64,000 nt of DNA from Caldilineaceae bacterium (GTDB lineage: Bacteria; Chloroflexota; Anaerolineae; Caldilineales; Caldilineaceae). The position numbers and the translations under genes were made by a program. The notes below the pieces were generated by a model that worked only from the letters and a program-made list of their open reading frames with translations, ran no database searches and was not told the DNA's origin. Every line of letters starts with the position of its first letter. Positions within the stretch are counted from its first letter, which is position 1. Shown one piece after another: positions 7,614 to 16,775 of this stretch. The stretch covers positions 81,448-145,447 of the forward strand of contig JAJEDI010000075.1 of NCBI GenBank assembly GCA_022821585.1. The letters are read 5' to 3'.

Positions 7614-8768
7614 CTACCCGCTGATACCAAACATCCGCGCCGCGTTGCCGCCGAGGATCAGGTTCTTCTCAGCTGTCGAAAGAAAGTCGCAGTGCAGGCG
7701 GATGTAGTCGACGGACTGTTTGTAGGTGCACCAGAAGCCGCCGCTGTAGGGCATGTCCGAGCCCCACATCAGCTTATCCACGCCGACCTGGTCGATCAGC
7801 CATTTGAGCATTTCCTGACCGTCGCCGTAGGGGTACTCGGGCCACTTGGCCTGCATCAGGATTTCGGCGTTCATGTGGGGCCGCTGCAGCAACGCGACCA
7901 CCTCTTCGGGGATGCCGATTTCGTGTATGATGGCAGCCGGCACCAGCCCGTGCGTGATCACCGACGGGATGTCATCGTGGGCGTCGGCCCAGCGGCTCAG
8001 CTCACCGACGCGCTCCTTGAAACCGGCGACCCGGTCCTGCTTGCGGGCGTCGATATACCAGAAGATGGGAATCCCCAGGCGGCGCACCAGTTGCCATAGC
8101 GGCTCGAACTTGGCGTCGTCGATCCTGTCCACGTAGCCCCGCAATGCGAATAGTTCCACGCTGAAGTAAAGCCCTGCGCATCCCAGCTCCGTGACGGCGC
8201 GTTCAAGGCTGGCCAGCTCCTCCGCCTGATGCGCCTCCGTTTCCCGTACCTGCGCCAGGGCGATGAAGCGGTCGGGGTAGCGGCGCATCGCCTCGGCGTA
8301 GTACTCGTTGATGTTGGCGCCGTAGACGTGGTCGCTCTGGAGAATCCCCCGGTCCACGCCTGCTACCTCCATTTCGGCGATCATCCTTTCCGGGGTCGCT
8401 TCCAGGTTCTCCAGGGCGGGGGGATAGAACTGCATGACGTAGTCGACGCCGTCTACGGTGAGCTCGGCCTGACCGTATCTGCCGAAACGGAAGTTGAGGT
8501 CGGGCATGGCGTTGATGTCGTCGGAGGGGAAGTCGAGCAGCGGCTCTTTAACGCACGCGCCGTCCTCCTTGCGCCAGAAGTCGGTGAAGTCGCGCAGGTG
8601 GTACTGCCACAGCTTGAGCGTGAGCGCGGCGCTGGCCGCGCCCGAGCCGGTGGCAAAGCGGCGGAAGATGTGGGAGTGTGCGTCGATGACGGGGGATCTT
8701 TCCTCTTCCTCAGAGTCGACCTGCCGCCAGCCACCGCCGAAGAATTCTAACTTTCTTTCTGTGGTCAT
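7614..8768 (-). CDS. Amidohydrolase family protein (Amidohydro_2 type)
   Basis: Predicted 384-aa TIM-barrel metal-dependent hydrolase or decarboxylase of the PF04909 type. The N-terminal metal motif VIDAHSHIF (H-x-H), a later His in VITHGLVPA and the Asp in LMWGSDMPYSGG are all visible. The family includes decarboxylases and lactonases of sugar and aromatic acids, so the substrate is not assigned. The start at 8768 forms an ATGA overlap with the stop of the upstream epimerase gene and has a GGAG SD; a TTG far upstream is less likely. It is the last gene of a three-gene minus-strand operon (10855 to 7614). Confidence 0.82.
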   Translation of the reverse strand: MTTERKLEFFGGGWRQVDSEEEERSPVIDAHSHIFRRFATGSGAASAALTLKLWQYHLRDFTDFWRKEDGACVKEPLLDFPSDDINAMPDLNFRFGRYGQAELTVDGVDYVMQFYPPALENLEATPERMIAEMEVAGVDRGILQSDHVYGANINEYYAEAMRRYPDRFIALAQVRETEAHQAEELASLERAVTELGCAGLYFSVELFALRGYVDRIDDAKFEPLWQLVRRLGIPIFWYIDARKQDRVAGFKERVGELSRWADAHDDIPSVITHGLVPAAIIHEIGIPEEVVALLQRPHMNAEILMQAKWPEYPYGDGQEMLKWLIDQVGVDKLMWGSDMPYSGGFWCTYKQSVDYIRLHCDFLSTAEKNLILGGNAARMFGISG

Positions 8769-9751
8769 CTTTTCTCCATCCAGGATTGAAAGTCGCTTTG
8801 CCGCCAAGTGTATTGGGGACGATAGCCCAGCAGGCGTGTCGCCTTTGCGTGCGACCAAAGGGAGGCATGTCGTTCTAACGGTTCCTTGCGGGGTATGTCA
8901 GGGGCGGTTGCTCCTGCTTCCCCTTCGCCAAACGAACTCCGTAAACGGTCGATAAGCAGGGGTGTTGGCTCCTTGGAGCAGGTGTCGTCACCGTTGATGA
9001 GAAAAACTTCATGCCTGATCGTGTCATTTTCCAAGGCCAGGCGGAAGGCCTGCGCGGCGTCGCGGGCGTCGGTAAAGGCCCACAGGATCTTGTGCGGCGC
9101 GGGCGGTCCCGGTGAAGGCCAGTCGCCCTCGTCTTCTATCGTCTTCAGGTAACGCTGACGCCACAGCTCTTCGACCGTGAACTGCTGTGCCCAGCCGGAA
9201 CCGACGGCCACCTCGGCGCTGGCGCGTTCGAGATACCAGTTGTTGTTGATGCGCAGGCAGATGGTCCGGATGCCGAAGGCGTCGGTGTAGCGCTTGCAGG
9301 TCAACTCGCCCAGCAGCTTGCTCAGCCCGTATTCGTCCTGCGGCTCGCAGGGATGCTCTTCGTCGATCGGGAGGTATTGCGGCACGATCTCCCTTTTCTG
9401 GAAGGAGAAGCCCGTGGCCGCGCCGGAGGAGGCGAACACGACCTTGCCGATGCCGGCGTGGACGGCGGCTTCGAGGACATTGACAGTGCCGATCACGTTG
9501 ACGTTGAGCAGCTGCGCCGGCGTCGCCCGGCCCGGGCCCGGTATGGCCCCCAGATGGATGACGGCATCGTGACCCCGACAGGCGTCCGCGGTCTGGTCGG
9601 GCTGCATAATGTCGCCCTGGACGAAACCTGCCCCATCCACACGCGGCGCGGAGCGGCTGAAGCTAGTGGCGGTGTGGCCCGCCTGGAGTAGCTCTCTCAG
9701 GACATATCCGCCGATGGTGCCGCTGCCTCCGGTTACGAGGACTCTCAACAT
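8765..9751 (-). CDS. NAD-dependent epimerase/dehydratase (extended SDR)
   Basis: Predicted 328-aa extended short-chain dehydrogenase. The NAD motif VTGGSGTIGGYV lies at the extreme N-terminus, the active-site Tyr-Lys is in EYGLSKLLGE, and GxxG-type binding is complete. Family members act on nucleotide sugars or oxidise free sugars such as uronates. The ATG at 9751 is preceded by GGGAG and is preferred over the TTG six codons upstream. Its stop overlaps the amidohydrolase start by 4 bp. Together with the upstream sugar isomerase and downstream amidohydrolase it looks like an oxidation-then-lactone-hydrolysis route for a sugar; this is inference. Confidence 0.83.
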   Translation of the reverse strand: MLRVLVTGGSGTIGGYVLRELLQAGHTATSFSRSAPRVDGAGFVQGDIMQPDQTADACRGHDAVIHLGAIPGPGRATPAQLLNVNVIGTVNVLEAAVHAGIGKVVFASSGAATGFSFQKREIVPQYLPIDEEHPCEPQDEYGLSKLLGELTCKRYTDAFGIRTICLRINNNWYLERASAEVAVGSGWAQQFTVEELWRQRYLKTIEDEGDWPSPGPPAPHKILWAFTDARDAAQAFRLALENDTIRHEVFLINGDDTCSKEPTPLLIDRLRSSFGEGEAGATAPDIPRKEPLERHASLWSHAKATRLLGYRPQYTWRQSDFQSWMEKR

Positions 9752-9844
9752 TTTATGTCTCCCAAGCAATCCTGAAATCTTGGAGTATCAGCAAACTGCG
9801 TTCGGCACTGATCAGAGTGCGAGGCCGTGAAGCTGGTTCAGCGT

Positions 9845-10855
9845 TCACTCTCCCTCTTCCTTTGTCTCTCCCCAAAGCTCATGCACTGCTGCCACCTGCC
9901 ACCAGGCCGGCCCCACCGGCTTTTCCAGCAGCATCGGCCTGATGAAGGCGGCCGCCTTTTCCAAGCCCTCCTGGATTTCGATGTATTCGCTCTCCATTTC
10001 CAGGGTCAGAATGCCGGTGTAGCCGATAAACCGCAGGGTCGAAATGACCTCGCGCCAGGTGCGTTCGTCGTGTCCCCAGCCCGGAATCGTGAACGTCCAC
10101 GAACGGTGCTGGTACTGCTTGAGGTCGGTCGAGTCGAAATAGCCGCGCAGGCGCAGATTCGGTTCGTGAATCAGCGTATCCTTGAGATGAACTGCCTGGA
10201 TGAGGTCGCTCAACTCGTGAATGGCGGCCAGCGGGTCTATTCCCTGCACCCACATGTGCGAGATGTCATAGTTGCAGGCGACCACCGGGCCCAGTTCGTC
10301 GCGCAGGCGGCGCAGCTTGACCGGGCTGTGAATCATGTCGTTGATCTGCATTTCGAAGCACAGCGTTACCCCGTGGTCGGCCGCAATCCGGGCATGCTCC
10401 TTCCAGTAGGGTAGCAGGCGACGTTCCCACTGCCATTCGAGGGCGTCGCGCAGAAAGGGCAGGTCGGTGTTGATGATCCATGCCGGCAAGCTGTCGCCCT
10501 CGGCGCCTTCGGGCAGGCCGGCCACAAGGGCCAACCGGGTGCAGCCTACTTTTTCCATGAGGGCGCACGTCTTGCGGAACTGGCGTGAATAGTCCTCTGC
10601 AATTCGGCGGTCGGGCACCAGGGGCGTCCCGTGTCCGGCGAACGAGTAGATCTCGAGGCCGTAGGCGGCGTAGATGTCCAGCCAGCGTTCCAGTTCGCCC
10701 CGGTCTGCGAGCAGCTTGTCGACATCACAGTATTTGATGGCCCCTGGACCGCCCGCTGCCACCTCGACTGCCTGTACGCCCTGCTCCTGGCAAAACTGCA
10801 GACCCTCTTCGAAATCAAACATATTGATAAAGAAGGTGTTCATGCCGAGTTTCAT
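9845..10855 (-). CDS. Sugar phosphate isomerase/epimerase (xylose isomerase-like TIM barrel)
   Basis: Predicted 336-aa protein of the AP endonuclease 2 / xylose isomerase-like TIM-barrel superfamily. The start MKLGMNTFFINMFDFEEGL is typical. Metal-binding positions are suggested by CFEMQINDMI, NYDISHMW, HLKDTLIHEPN and a C-terminal TLEMESEY. Such proteins isomerise or epimerise keto and aldo sugars or inositol derivatives. The ATG at 10855 with an AAAGG SD is preferred; the 62-residue upstream extension is basic and unconserved-looking. It is the first gene of the operon with the epimerase and amidohydrolase, under the promoter at 11013-11041. Confidence 0.82.
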   Translation of the reverse strand: MKLGMNTFFINMFDFEEGLQFCQEQGVQAVEVAAGGPGAIKYCDVDKLLADRGELERWLDIYAAYGLEIYSFAGHGTPLVPDRRIAEDYSRQFRKTCALMEKVGCTRLALVAGLPEGAEGDSLPAWIINTDLPFLRDALEWQWERRLLPYWKEHARIAADHGVTLCFEMQINDMIHSPVKLRRLRDELGPVVACNYDISHMWVQGIDPLAAIHELSDLIQAVHLKDTLIHEPNLRLRGYFDSTDLKQYQHRSWTFTIPGWGHDERTWREVISTLRFIGYTGILTLEMESEYIEIQEGLEKAAAFIRPMLLEKPVGPAWWQVAAVHELWGETKEEGE

Positions 10856-11012
10856 GTCAACTGCCTTTCGCGTGGAGACCGGATGCGGCCCTGGAACTGT
10901 CGGCTTAGAACTGACCGCTCTAGCGAATGAGCGCGCGTGGAAGTAGCTTGTCTGGCTGCCGAACCGATTCGTAATTGCGCCATTGCAGCGGGTATCTCGC
11001 TTCTGCACGGCC

Positions 11013-11041
11013 ATCATAGTAAGGTCCAAGCAGTTCGTCAA
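11013..11041 (-). promoter_or_regulatory. Sigma70-type promoter for the isomerase/epimerase/amidohydrolase operon
   Basis: On the minus strand, TTGACG (11041-11036), a 17-base spacer and TATGAT (11018-11013). The leader to the ATG at 10855 would be about 150 bases. Confidence 0.55.
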
Positions 11042-11068
11042 TCACCTGAAATGACCGGCAGGCTGCGG

Positions 11069-11097
11069 TTCCCGCAAAATCGGAGGTCGTGTATACT
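11069..11097 (+). promoter_or_regulatory. Sigma70-type promoter for the SDR/peptidase operon
   Basis: TTCCCG (11069-11074), a 17-base spacer and TATACT (11092-11097). The -10 box is strong and the -35 weak, as expected for an activated promoter. The leader to the ATG at 11163 would be about 57 bases. Confidence 0.45.
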
Positions 11098-11162
11098 ATG
11101 CCCAATCCACTCGCCACAGTCCACTGCGATAATCCGCCTGCCACGCATCAGGAGCACAAGAG

Positions 11163-11993
11163 ATGACCCAAACGCGGAATATGGAAGGCAAGCGCGTGCT
11201 CGTGACCGGTTCCGGCACGGGCATTGGCCGCGGCGTTGCCCTGGAGTTCGCCCGCGAAGGCGCGGCCGTCGTATTGCACTACGCCCATAGCGCGGCCGGA
11301 GCGGCAAGCGCCGTCGAAGAGATTCGCGGCGCCGGCGGAACTGCCGAGGTCTTCCAGGCGGACCTGGCCGATATCGACGAGGTGAAAGGGCTGGCTGAAA
11401 GAGCGATCGACTTCCTCGGCGGGCTCGACGTACTCGTAAACAACGCCGGCATCACCATGAACAAGCCGTTTCTCGACGTGACGCCAGAGCAGTTCGACTC
11501 GCTCTACAACGTGAACATCCGCGGCATGTACTTTCTGACCCAGGCCGCGGTCCCCACCATGATCGAGCAGGGGGCAGGCGCCGTCATCAATCTGACCTCA
11601 GTCCATGCCTTTGCCGGGATGACCGAGCACACGATTTACGCCGGCACCAAGGCAGCGATCGTCGGCTTTACGCGTGTCCTCGCTCTTGAGTTGGCGACAA
11701 GGGGCGTACGCGTCAATGCCATTGCCCCCGGCTGGATACTGGTCGAGAATCACCTCAAAGTGCTGGGCGAATTCGATCAGCAGGAAGCAGGCTCCACCAT
11801 TCCGGCCGGTGTGATCGGGGCGCCGCATGACATCGGCAAACTCGCTCTCTTTCTCGCGTCCGACGAGAGCCGCTACATCGTCGGCCAGACGCTCGTGATC
11901 GATGGCGGCATGCTGGCAATCATGCCGCTTTCCGGCGACTTCCGCGACCCGCGCCAGGAACAGTGGGGCCAGGGCTACGTGCCCGGTCTCTGA
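11163..11993 (+). CDS. Short-chain dehydrogenase/reductase (classical SDR)
   Basis: Predicted 276-aa NAD(P)-dependent oxidoreductase. Cofactor motif VTGSGTGIGRGVALEF, the NNAG motif, the catalytic Ser (NLTSVHAF) and the Tyr-x-x-x-Lys pair (IYAGTKAA) are all present, as is the C-terminal IDGGM. It resembles 3-oxoacyl-ACP reductase or glucose-dehydrogenase-like SDRs that oxidise sugars or hydroxy acids; annotation as FabG would be unsafe. The ATG at 11163 has an AGGAG SD. It is first in a plus-strand unit with the M24 peptidase, 37 bp away, and shares a divergent promoter region with the sugar isomerase operon. Confidence 0.87.
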   Translation: MTQTRNMEGKRVLVTGSGTGIGRGVALEFAREGAAVVLHYAHSAAGAASAVEEIRGAGGTAEVFQADLADIDEVKGLAERAIDFLGGLDVLVNNAGITMNKPFLDVTPEQFDSLYNVNIRGMYFLTQAAVPTMIEQGAGAVINLTSVHAFAGMTEHTIYAGTKAAIVGFTRVLALELATRGVRVNAIAPGWILVENHLKVLGEFDQQEAGSTIPAGVIGAPHDIGKLALFLASDESRYIVGQTLVIDGGMLAIMPLSGDFRDPRQEQWGQGYVPGL

Positions 11994-12030
11994 AGAACAT
12001 ATCCCGCGCAACACCGAAGGAGAGCGGATC

Positions 12031-13278
12031 ATGCTATTCAATCGCGCCCGCGCTATCGACTACATGCACGAATACGGACTGGACGTCCTGGTTGCGACGT
12101 CTCCGGTCAACATCACCTATTTCACCGACTACTACTGCTGGATCGACCCGCTGTTCAAAGAGTTCATGATGGTGCCGGGGGCGTCTTCCAACCTGGCCCA
12201 GGCCTATGCCGTTTTCCCGCTGGAGGGCGAGCCGGCGCTGGTCGTCAATCCGCTGTTCGCCGCCAACGCCGAAGAGCTGTGGGTCAAGGACCTCCACATT
12301 TTCGGTAGTGCAGGCCTCGACGACTCACTGCCTGCCGGCGATCTGCCGCAGTCGCTGCACCGCTTTCAGGAGCTACTGCTTACCCCGCATGACAACGCCA
12401 CGCCGACCGACGCTCTCCTGAGCATTCTGAGTCAGCGCGGGCTTACGAGCGCGCGTATCGGCCTGGAGATGGAGGGTCTGCCGCCGGAAACGAAGGAACT
12501 GATCAGGCGGGCACTGCCGGGGGCGTCGCTCAAGAACTGCGCCGACCTGATTCGCCTTATTCGGATGGTGAAGAGCACGGAGGAGATCCGGCGGCTGACC
12601 CGTTCTGCCGAAATCAACGAACAGGCCTCGATGGAAACTTTGGCCATCGCCAGGCCGGGGCGGCCGGTCTCCGAGATGGCCGACCACTACCGGGCGCTGG
12701 CGGCGCAGATGGGCGCCGATTTCGATCACTTTGCCTTCGGCGTGCGCGGCCTGGGCATGACGACCGAAACCGGCTACCAGCTGGCGGAAGATGATGTTCT
12801 CTACGTCGACTACGGCTGCATCTACCGCTACTGCTTCTCCGACAGCGGCACGACGCTGGCTATGGGAGAATTGCCGGCCGAGCTGAGCAGGCGCCATGCG
12901 GCGCTGCGCGCCTGTATGGACGCCGGTGAGGAGGCGATGCGGCCGGGCGCGAAGGCGTCAGTTGTGGCAGACGCAATGGTCGAAGCCCTGCACGATCGCG
13001 GCATCACCGCCTCATTCCCGCACGGGCATGGCGTGGGACTGGAGGTGCGCGACTACCCAGTCCTCGTCCCTGACAACGGTCTGCGCATCAAGGATGACTG
13101 TGTTGACCTTCCATCCGACCTGACGCTGGAAGCGGACATGGTCCTCAACCTGGAGGCCCCGCTCTTCATGCCGGGCGTCGGCTCTCTGCACATTGAGCAG
13201 TCGTACGTGGTTACGTCGCAGGGGAACCGGCCTCTGCTGGACCAGCAGAGAGAGCGTCCCGTGGTCATCGGTCAGTGA
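12031..13278 (+). CDS. M24-family Xaa-Pro aminopeptidase/creatinase-like hydrolase
   Basis: Predicted 415-aa protein with a creatinase N-terminal domain (about residues 8-165) and an M24 pita-bread catalytic domain. The five metal ligands of the family are visible: Asp in LYVDYGC, Asp in CFSDSGTT, His in PHGHGVGLEV, Glu in LNLEAPLF and Glu in LHIEQSY. It probably cleaves Xaa-Pro dipeptides or a related amide. The ATG at 12031 follows GAAGGAGAGCGGATC, a strong SD; the longer reading from 11902 overlaps the SDR and is rejected. It is cotranscribed with the SDR upstream; the link between a sugar-type SDR and a peptidase is unclear. Confidence 0.86.
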   Translation: MLFNRARAIDYMHEYGLDVLVATSPVNITYFTDYYCWIDPLFKEFMMVPGASSNLAQAYAVFPLEGEPALVVNPLFAANAEELWVKDLHIFGSAGLDDSLPAGDLPQSLHRFQELLLTPHDNATPTDALLSILSQRGLTSARIGLEMEGLPPETKELIRRALPGASLKNCADLIRLIRMVKSTEEIRRLTRSAEINEQASMETLAIARPGRPVSEMADHYRALAAQMGADFDHFAFGVRGLGMTTETGYQLAEDDVLYVDYGCIYRYCFSDSGTTLAMGELPAELSRRHAALRACMDAGEEAMRPGAKASVVADAMVEALHDRGITASFPHGHGVGLEVRDYPVLVPDNGLRIKDDCVDLPSDLTLEADMVLNLEAPLFMPGVGSLHIEQSYVVTSQGNRPLLDQQRERPVVIGQ

Positions 13279-13330
13279 GCAGGGGCCGCCATCCCCACCA
13301 GCCGCGACGGCTCGTAACCGGTGACTGGCT

Positions 13331-16111
13331 ATGATGGAACTGGCGCTGCGGCGCAATCTGAGCAAGTGGCAACCGATGTCCTTTGTGGTTGCCGGCCTGG
13401 TCGTCACCGTAGCGCTGATCGCGGCCATTCCCCTCTTCACGAACGCTGCACTGGACAGGTTCCTGCGCAGCGAAATCGCCGCGCAGGATGCTGAACTCCC
13501 TCTGTCCAGCCTGCTCCTCGTGCATCGCGTGCCCCTTTTGAGATCGACTCCGCTCGAACAGTACCGGCGCGCCGATGAATTTATGCGTCAACGCGCTACG
13601 GAGCTTCCGGGCCTGCCGCTCACCCGCATGACCCGCTACGGCTCGACGCGCGTCCTCAAATTTCTGGCCTCCGCCGACAAAGAGCTGCCCGAAGACCTGC
13701 GCCAGTACCAGTCTGCCGGGCTTGCCTTTCTGACCGGTCTCGAAGAGCATGTGGAGATCGTGTTGGGCGAACCCTTGGGACAAGCGGGTCCGGGCGCAGC
13801 CGGTGACGACATCCCGGCCTGGGTCAGTGAACGGTTCTATTACGACCACGAGGTTCAGGTCGGTGACCGCGTTCTCTTCGGACTCGATGATCCTGATATT
13901 GTTGCTCCCGTCGAAGTTCTGGTCAAGGGCGTATGGCGTCCGGCCGACGCAGATCGCGGCTTCTGGTTCGAGGAGCCGGAGGCGTTCGCTTTCTATTTCA
14001 TTGTTGACGAAGCGGACTTCATGGGCCGTGTGGCGCCTACTCTGGGGGACCAGGTCCGGAAGTATGCCTGGTTTCTGCTCTTCGACGGAGAGGAGATCAA
14101 GGTCGACAAGGTGGCGCCCATGCTGGCGGCCATCACCCGTATACAGGCCAGAACCTCCGGCATCCTGTCCCACGTCGACCTGACCGCGCCCGCATACGTG
14201 CTGCTGCAGAAGTACGCGGACCGTTCCGCCGCCTTACGGACCTTTCTGCTGCTTCTGAGCCTGCCCGTACTGCTTGCACTCCTGCTCTACACCTTTATTT
14301 CGTCCGATATCATGGTGGCGTCGGAGGAGAGCGAGATCGTGACGCTCAAGAGCCGGGGCGCATCCAGTCTGCAGATCGTGGGGCTCTATCTTCTGGAGAT
14401 GCTGGCGATCGGCGCGCTCTGTCTGACCGCAGGGCTGCTGGCGGCCGGCGGCGTCACGCAGGGGATGGGGCAGGTCTACCGCTTTCTGACCTTCGCGGCC
14501 AGGCCGCTCCTGGACCTCTCTTTCTCCGCCCAGGTCGCCCTGTACGCCGGCTCTGCCACGGTTCTGGGCATCGGCGCGACGCTGCTCTCGGCCGCCGGCG
14601 CGGCCAGGCGCACAGTCGTTACGCACCAGCGCGCGACGGCGCGCGAGGAGTTCCTCAACCGCGCCCGGCGCAGCGCATGGATTCCCTTGGAACTCCTGTT
14701 TCTTGCCGGCGTCATCTATGCCTACTGGCGTCTGCGGCAACAGGAACAGGCATTCGAGGTCACGCAAGACACGTTTGTGGACCCGCTGCTCCTGCTGGCG
14801 CCGACCGTATTTGTCGCCGCAGTGGCACTGGTCTCCTTGCGAGGGCTTCCTGTCATCACCGGCCTGCTGGGGCGGGCGGCGAGCCGCTTCATCAGTGTGC
14901 CGATGTGGCTGGCCGTCACGCAGATCTCGCGGCGCTCAGGCAGCAATCGCGCGCTTCTCTTTCTCCTGATCTTTACGATTGCTCTCGGCCTCTTCAGCGC
15001 GACCTTCGCCGGCACGCTCGATACACACTACACCGACGTCGTCCGCTACGCCGTCGGCTCCGATCTGGCCATCCAGGTGCAGTGGGAGCAGGTGGGGGGA
15101 AGTACCGAGCAGCGCTGGCGCTATCCTCCTTTCGCCGTCGTCCAGTCGATCCCCGGGGTGGAGGCCGCGACCCGTGTGCTGCGGCAGCCGGTTTTCGTCG
15201 ACGGACTTGAAGGGAATGTAAATGCTACCGTGCTGGGAATCGACCGGGCGGAGTTCAGCCAGGCCGGCTGGTGGCGAGACGACTTCTCCCAGGAATCTCT
15301 GGGCGCGCTGACCAACAGACTGGCGCTCAACTCCTTGGGCGCTCTCGTCAGCCGCAGCTTTATCGAGGCGACCGGACTGCGGGTGGGAGATAACCTGTCC
15401 GTCTTCGTCGAGGGTGTTAGTCGCCCCATCAATTTCGCTATTGCCGGCGTCCTCAGCTATTTCCCGACACTCTACCCGGACGACGGGCACTTCTTTGTCG
15501 GCAATCTGGAACACATCTATCGCACTATCGGCAACCGGCCATACGATATCTGGATGAGACTGGATAGCAGTGCCGACCCGGCGGTCATCCTCGAATCTTT
15601 GCGAGCCCGCGGGTTCATCATCACCGCCGCGACCGACAGCCGCTGGGAGACCGCGGTCTGGCGTACTGATCCGCAGCGCACGGCGCTGTTCGGCATCCTT
15701 TCCCTGGGTTTCGTCGTGGCGACGGTCATCTCCGGGCTGGCGTTCCTGTTGCACTCGCTGTTTGCGCTGCGCCAGCGCATTCTGCAGTTCGGCCTGCTGC
15801 GTGCTATTGGGCTGTCGACGGCTCAAATAACGTCTGTCGTCGTCTTCGAGAAACTGTTTCTCGTGCTCCTGGCTGCTGTGGTCGGCACGTTGATCGGCGC
15901 GCTGACCTCGGCGCTGTTCGTTCCTCTTCTTCAGATTGGGACGGCCGTGCACGGCTCGACGCCTCCATTTGTCGTTGCTCCGGCCTGGGGGCAGGCGGTG
16001 AAGATCTATCTTGCATTTGCCGTGATGGTGATCGTGACACTGGCAATCGTCGTTGGGCAGTTGCGCCAGCTGCGCATCTATGAAGCGATCAAGTTGGGCG
16101 GTCTGGAATAG
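13331..16111 (+). CDS. FtsX-like ABC transporter permease, 926 aa
   Basis: Predicted large membrane protein of the FtsX/MacB/LolCE permease superfamily. A first membrane segment lies near residues 17-37, a large extracytoplasmic domain to about 300, then about six segments (roughly 300-560), a second extracytoplasmic domain (about 570-790) and three C-terminal segments. This is the duplicated FtsX layout. Such permeases use cytoplasmic ATP hydrolysis for mechanotransmission, export of lipoproteins or peptides, or envelope remodelling. No ATPase gene lies next to it, so the partner must be encoded elsewhere. Start: tandem ATG codons at 13331 and 13334 with a poor SD, 52 bp after the peptidase. 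Confidence 0.8.
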   Translation: MMELALRRNLSKWQPMSFVVAGLVVTVALIAAIPLFTNAALDRFLRSEIAAQDAELPLSSLLLVHRVPLLRSTPLEQYRRADEFMRQRATELPGLPLTRMTRYGSTRVLKFLASADKELPEDLRQYQSAGLAFLTGLEEHVEIVLGEPLGQAGPGAAGDDIPAWVSERFYYDHEVQVGDRVLFGLDDPDIVAPVEVLVKGVWRPADADRGFWFEEPEAFAFYFIVDEADFMGRVAPTLGDQVRKYAWFLLFDGEEIKVDKVAPMLAAITRIQARTSGILSHVDLTAPAYVLLQKYADRSAALRTFLLLLSLPVLLALLLYTFISSDIMVASEESEIVTLKSRGASSLQIVGLYLLEMLAIGALCLTAGLLAAGGVTQGMGQVYRFLTFAARPLLDLSFSAQVALYAGSATVLGIGATLLSAAGAARRTVVTHQRATAREEFLNRARRSAWIPLELLFLAGVIYAYWRLRQQEQAFEVTQDTFVDPLLLLAPTVFVAAVALVSLRGLPVITGLLGRAASRFISVPMWLAVTQISRRSGSNRALLFLLIFTIALGLFSATFAGTLDTHYTDVVRYAVGSDLAIQVQWEQVGGSTEQRWRYPPFAVVQSIPGVEAATRVLRQPVFVDGLEGNVNATVLGIDRAEFSQAGWWRDDFSQESLGALTNRLALNSLGALVSRSFIEATGLRVGDNLSVFVEGVSRPINFAIAGVLSYFPTLYPDDGHFFVGNLEHIYRTIGNRPYDIWMRLDSSADPAVILESLRARGFIITAATDSRWETAVWRTDPQRTALFGILSLGFVVATVISGLAFLLHSLFALRQRILQFGLLRAIGLSTAQITSVVVFEKLFLVLLAAVVGTLIGALTSALFVPLLQIGTAVHGSTPPFVVAPAWGQAVKIYLAFAVMVIVTLAIVVGQLRQLRIYEAIKLGGLE

Positions 16112-16775
16112 GGCTGAATTCATGCTGAGATGGGTTCGGTGCACCTATTGCGGGGCCGGCGCGTCTCGTCTCGGGTACATCCCAAAATGGGGGTGAACTC
16201 TCGCAATCCTCTTGCAGAGCCCTGACCAGGACCTGTCCGCGTTCCGATCTGCGGCAGAGGAACCAGCAACTCTCTCCTCATAACTCTCTTCTCGCATTTG
16301 GGCGGTCGGGCCTATTCGGCCCTCCCTTGGGGGGGGGCCCCGCCCCCGCAACGCCCCCTCTCCTGTCCGCGCCGTAGCGAGTGTGTGGCTAATTTGGAGT
16401 TGTCGTCTCGCGGCGGCCGGGCTTCACCCCCTCCCCCCCCCGCATCTTGGCAGATTCCGAGTATGTGCCAGCGCTGGCAAGACAAGCGAGGCAACTCCCA
16501 TTTGTGCCCAACGTTCACTGCTATGACCATCGCGAGCCCGCTACAGAAATACTGACGGTCCATTCCCCCCGGAAAGACCGCACACAGTACACACGCAGAA
16601 CATGGCTCAGCAGTTACCTCAGTTGAATGATGTATGAGACCCGAAGCAGTGCATTCCACTGGATAAGCTGAATCTGTGCGCGCACTTCTCTTCTTCAGAT
16701 GGCTACTATCATTCCTTTACCGTGATCTATTTCTGATAGGTCGCCTGATCATCGGTTACGCCCGCATGTATGCCT
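16112..16775. other. 660-bp intergenic region with dispersed repeat copy 2
   Basis: No supported gene. The repeat occupies 16173-16362. The rest is a C-rich run (16427-16441) and unremarkable sequence. A minus-strand ORF of 115 codons (16312-16659) runs through the repeat and the C-run and is not credible. Confidence 0.65.
16173..16362 (+). repeat. Dispersed intergenic repeat, copy 2
   Basis: It begins with TACATCCCAAAATGGGGGTG then AAC, has a variable middle, then GGGCGGTCGGGCCTATTCGG, then CCCTCCC and a G/C-run hairpin with AACGCCCCC. The order of blocks matches copies 1 and 3. The middle (about 16200-16290) does not match the others by eye, so only the ends are conserved. Confidence 0.75.

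Larger units (their letters stand above)
10856..11162. other. Divergent promoter region (307 bp)
   Basis: No gene. It holds two back-to-back sigma70-type promoters whose -35 boxes are 27 bp apart (11041 and 11069), serving the sugar isomerase operon (minus) and the SDR operon (plus). The 27 bp between them, with CCTG and CAGG ends 10 bp apart, is a likely site for a shared regulator. Confidence 0.55.

Noticed and set aside
11902..12030. Longer N-terminus of the M24 peptidase overlapping the SDR
   Set aside because: The overlap and the strong SD before the ATG at 12031 favour the shorter form.
14936..16144. Minus-strand ORF of 402 codons antisense to the FtsX-like gene
   Set aside because: Gln/Arg/Asp-rich nonsense sequence typical of antisense GC frames.
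16312..16659. Minus-strand 115-codon ORF over repeat copy 2
   Set aside because: It runs through the G/C hairpin and the C-run; no domain and no SD.
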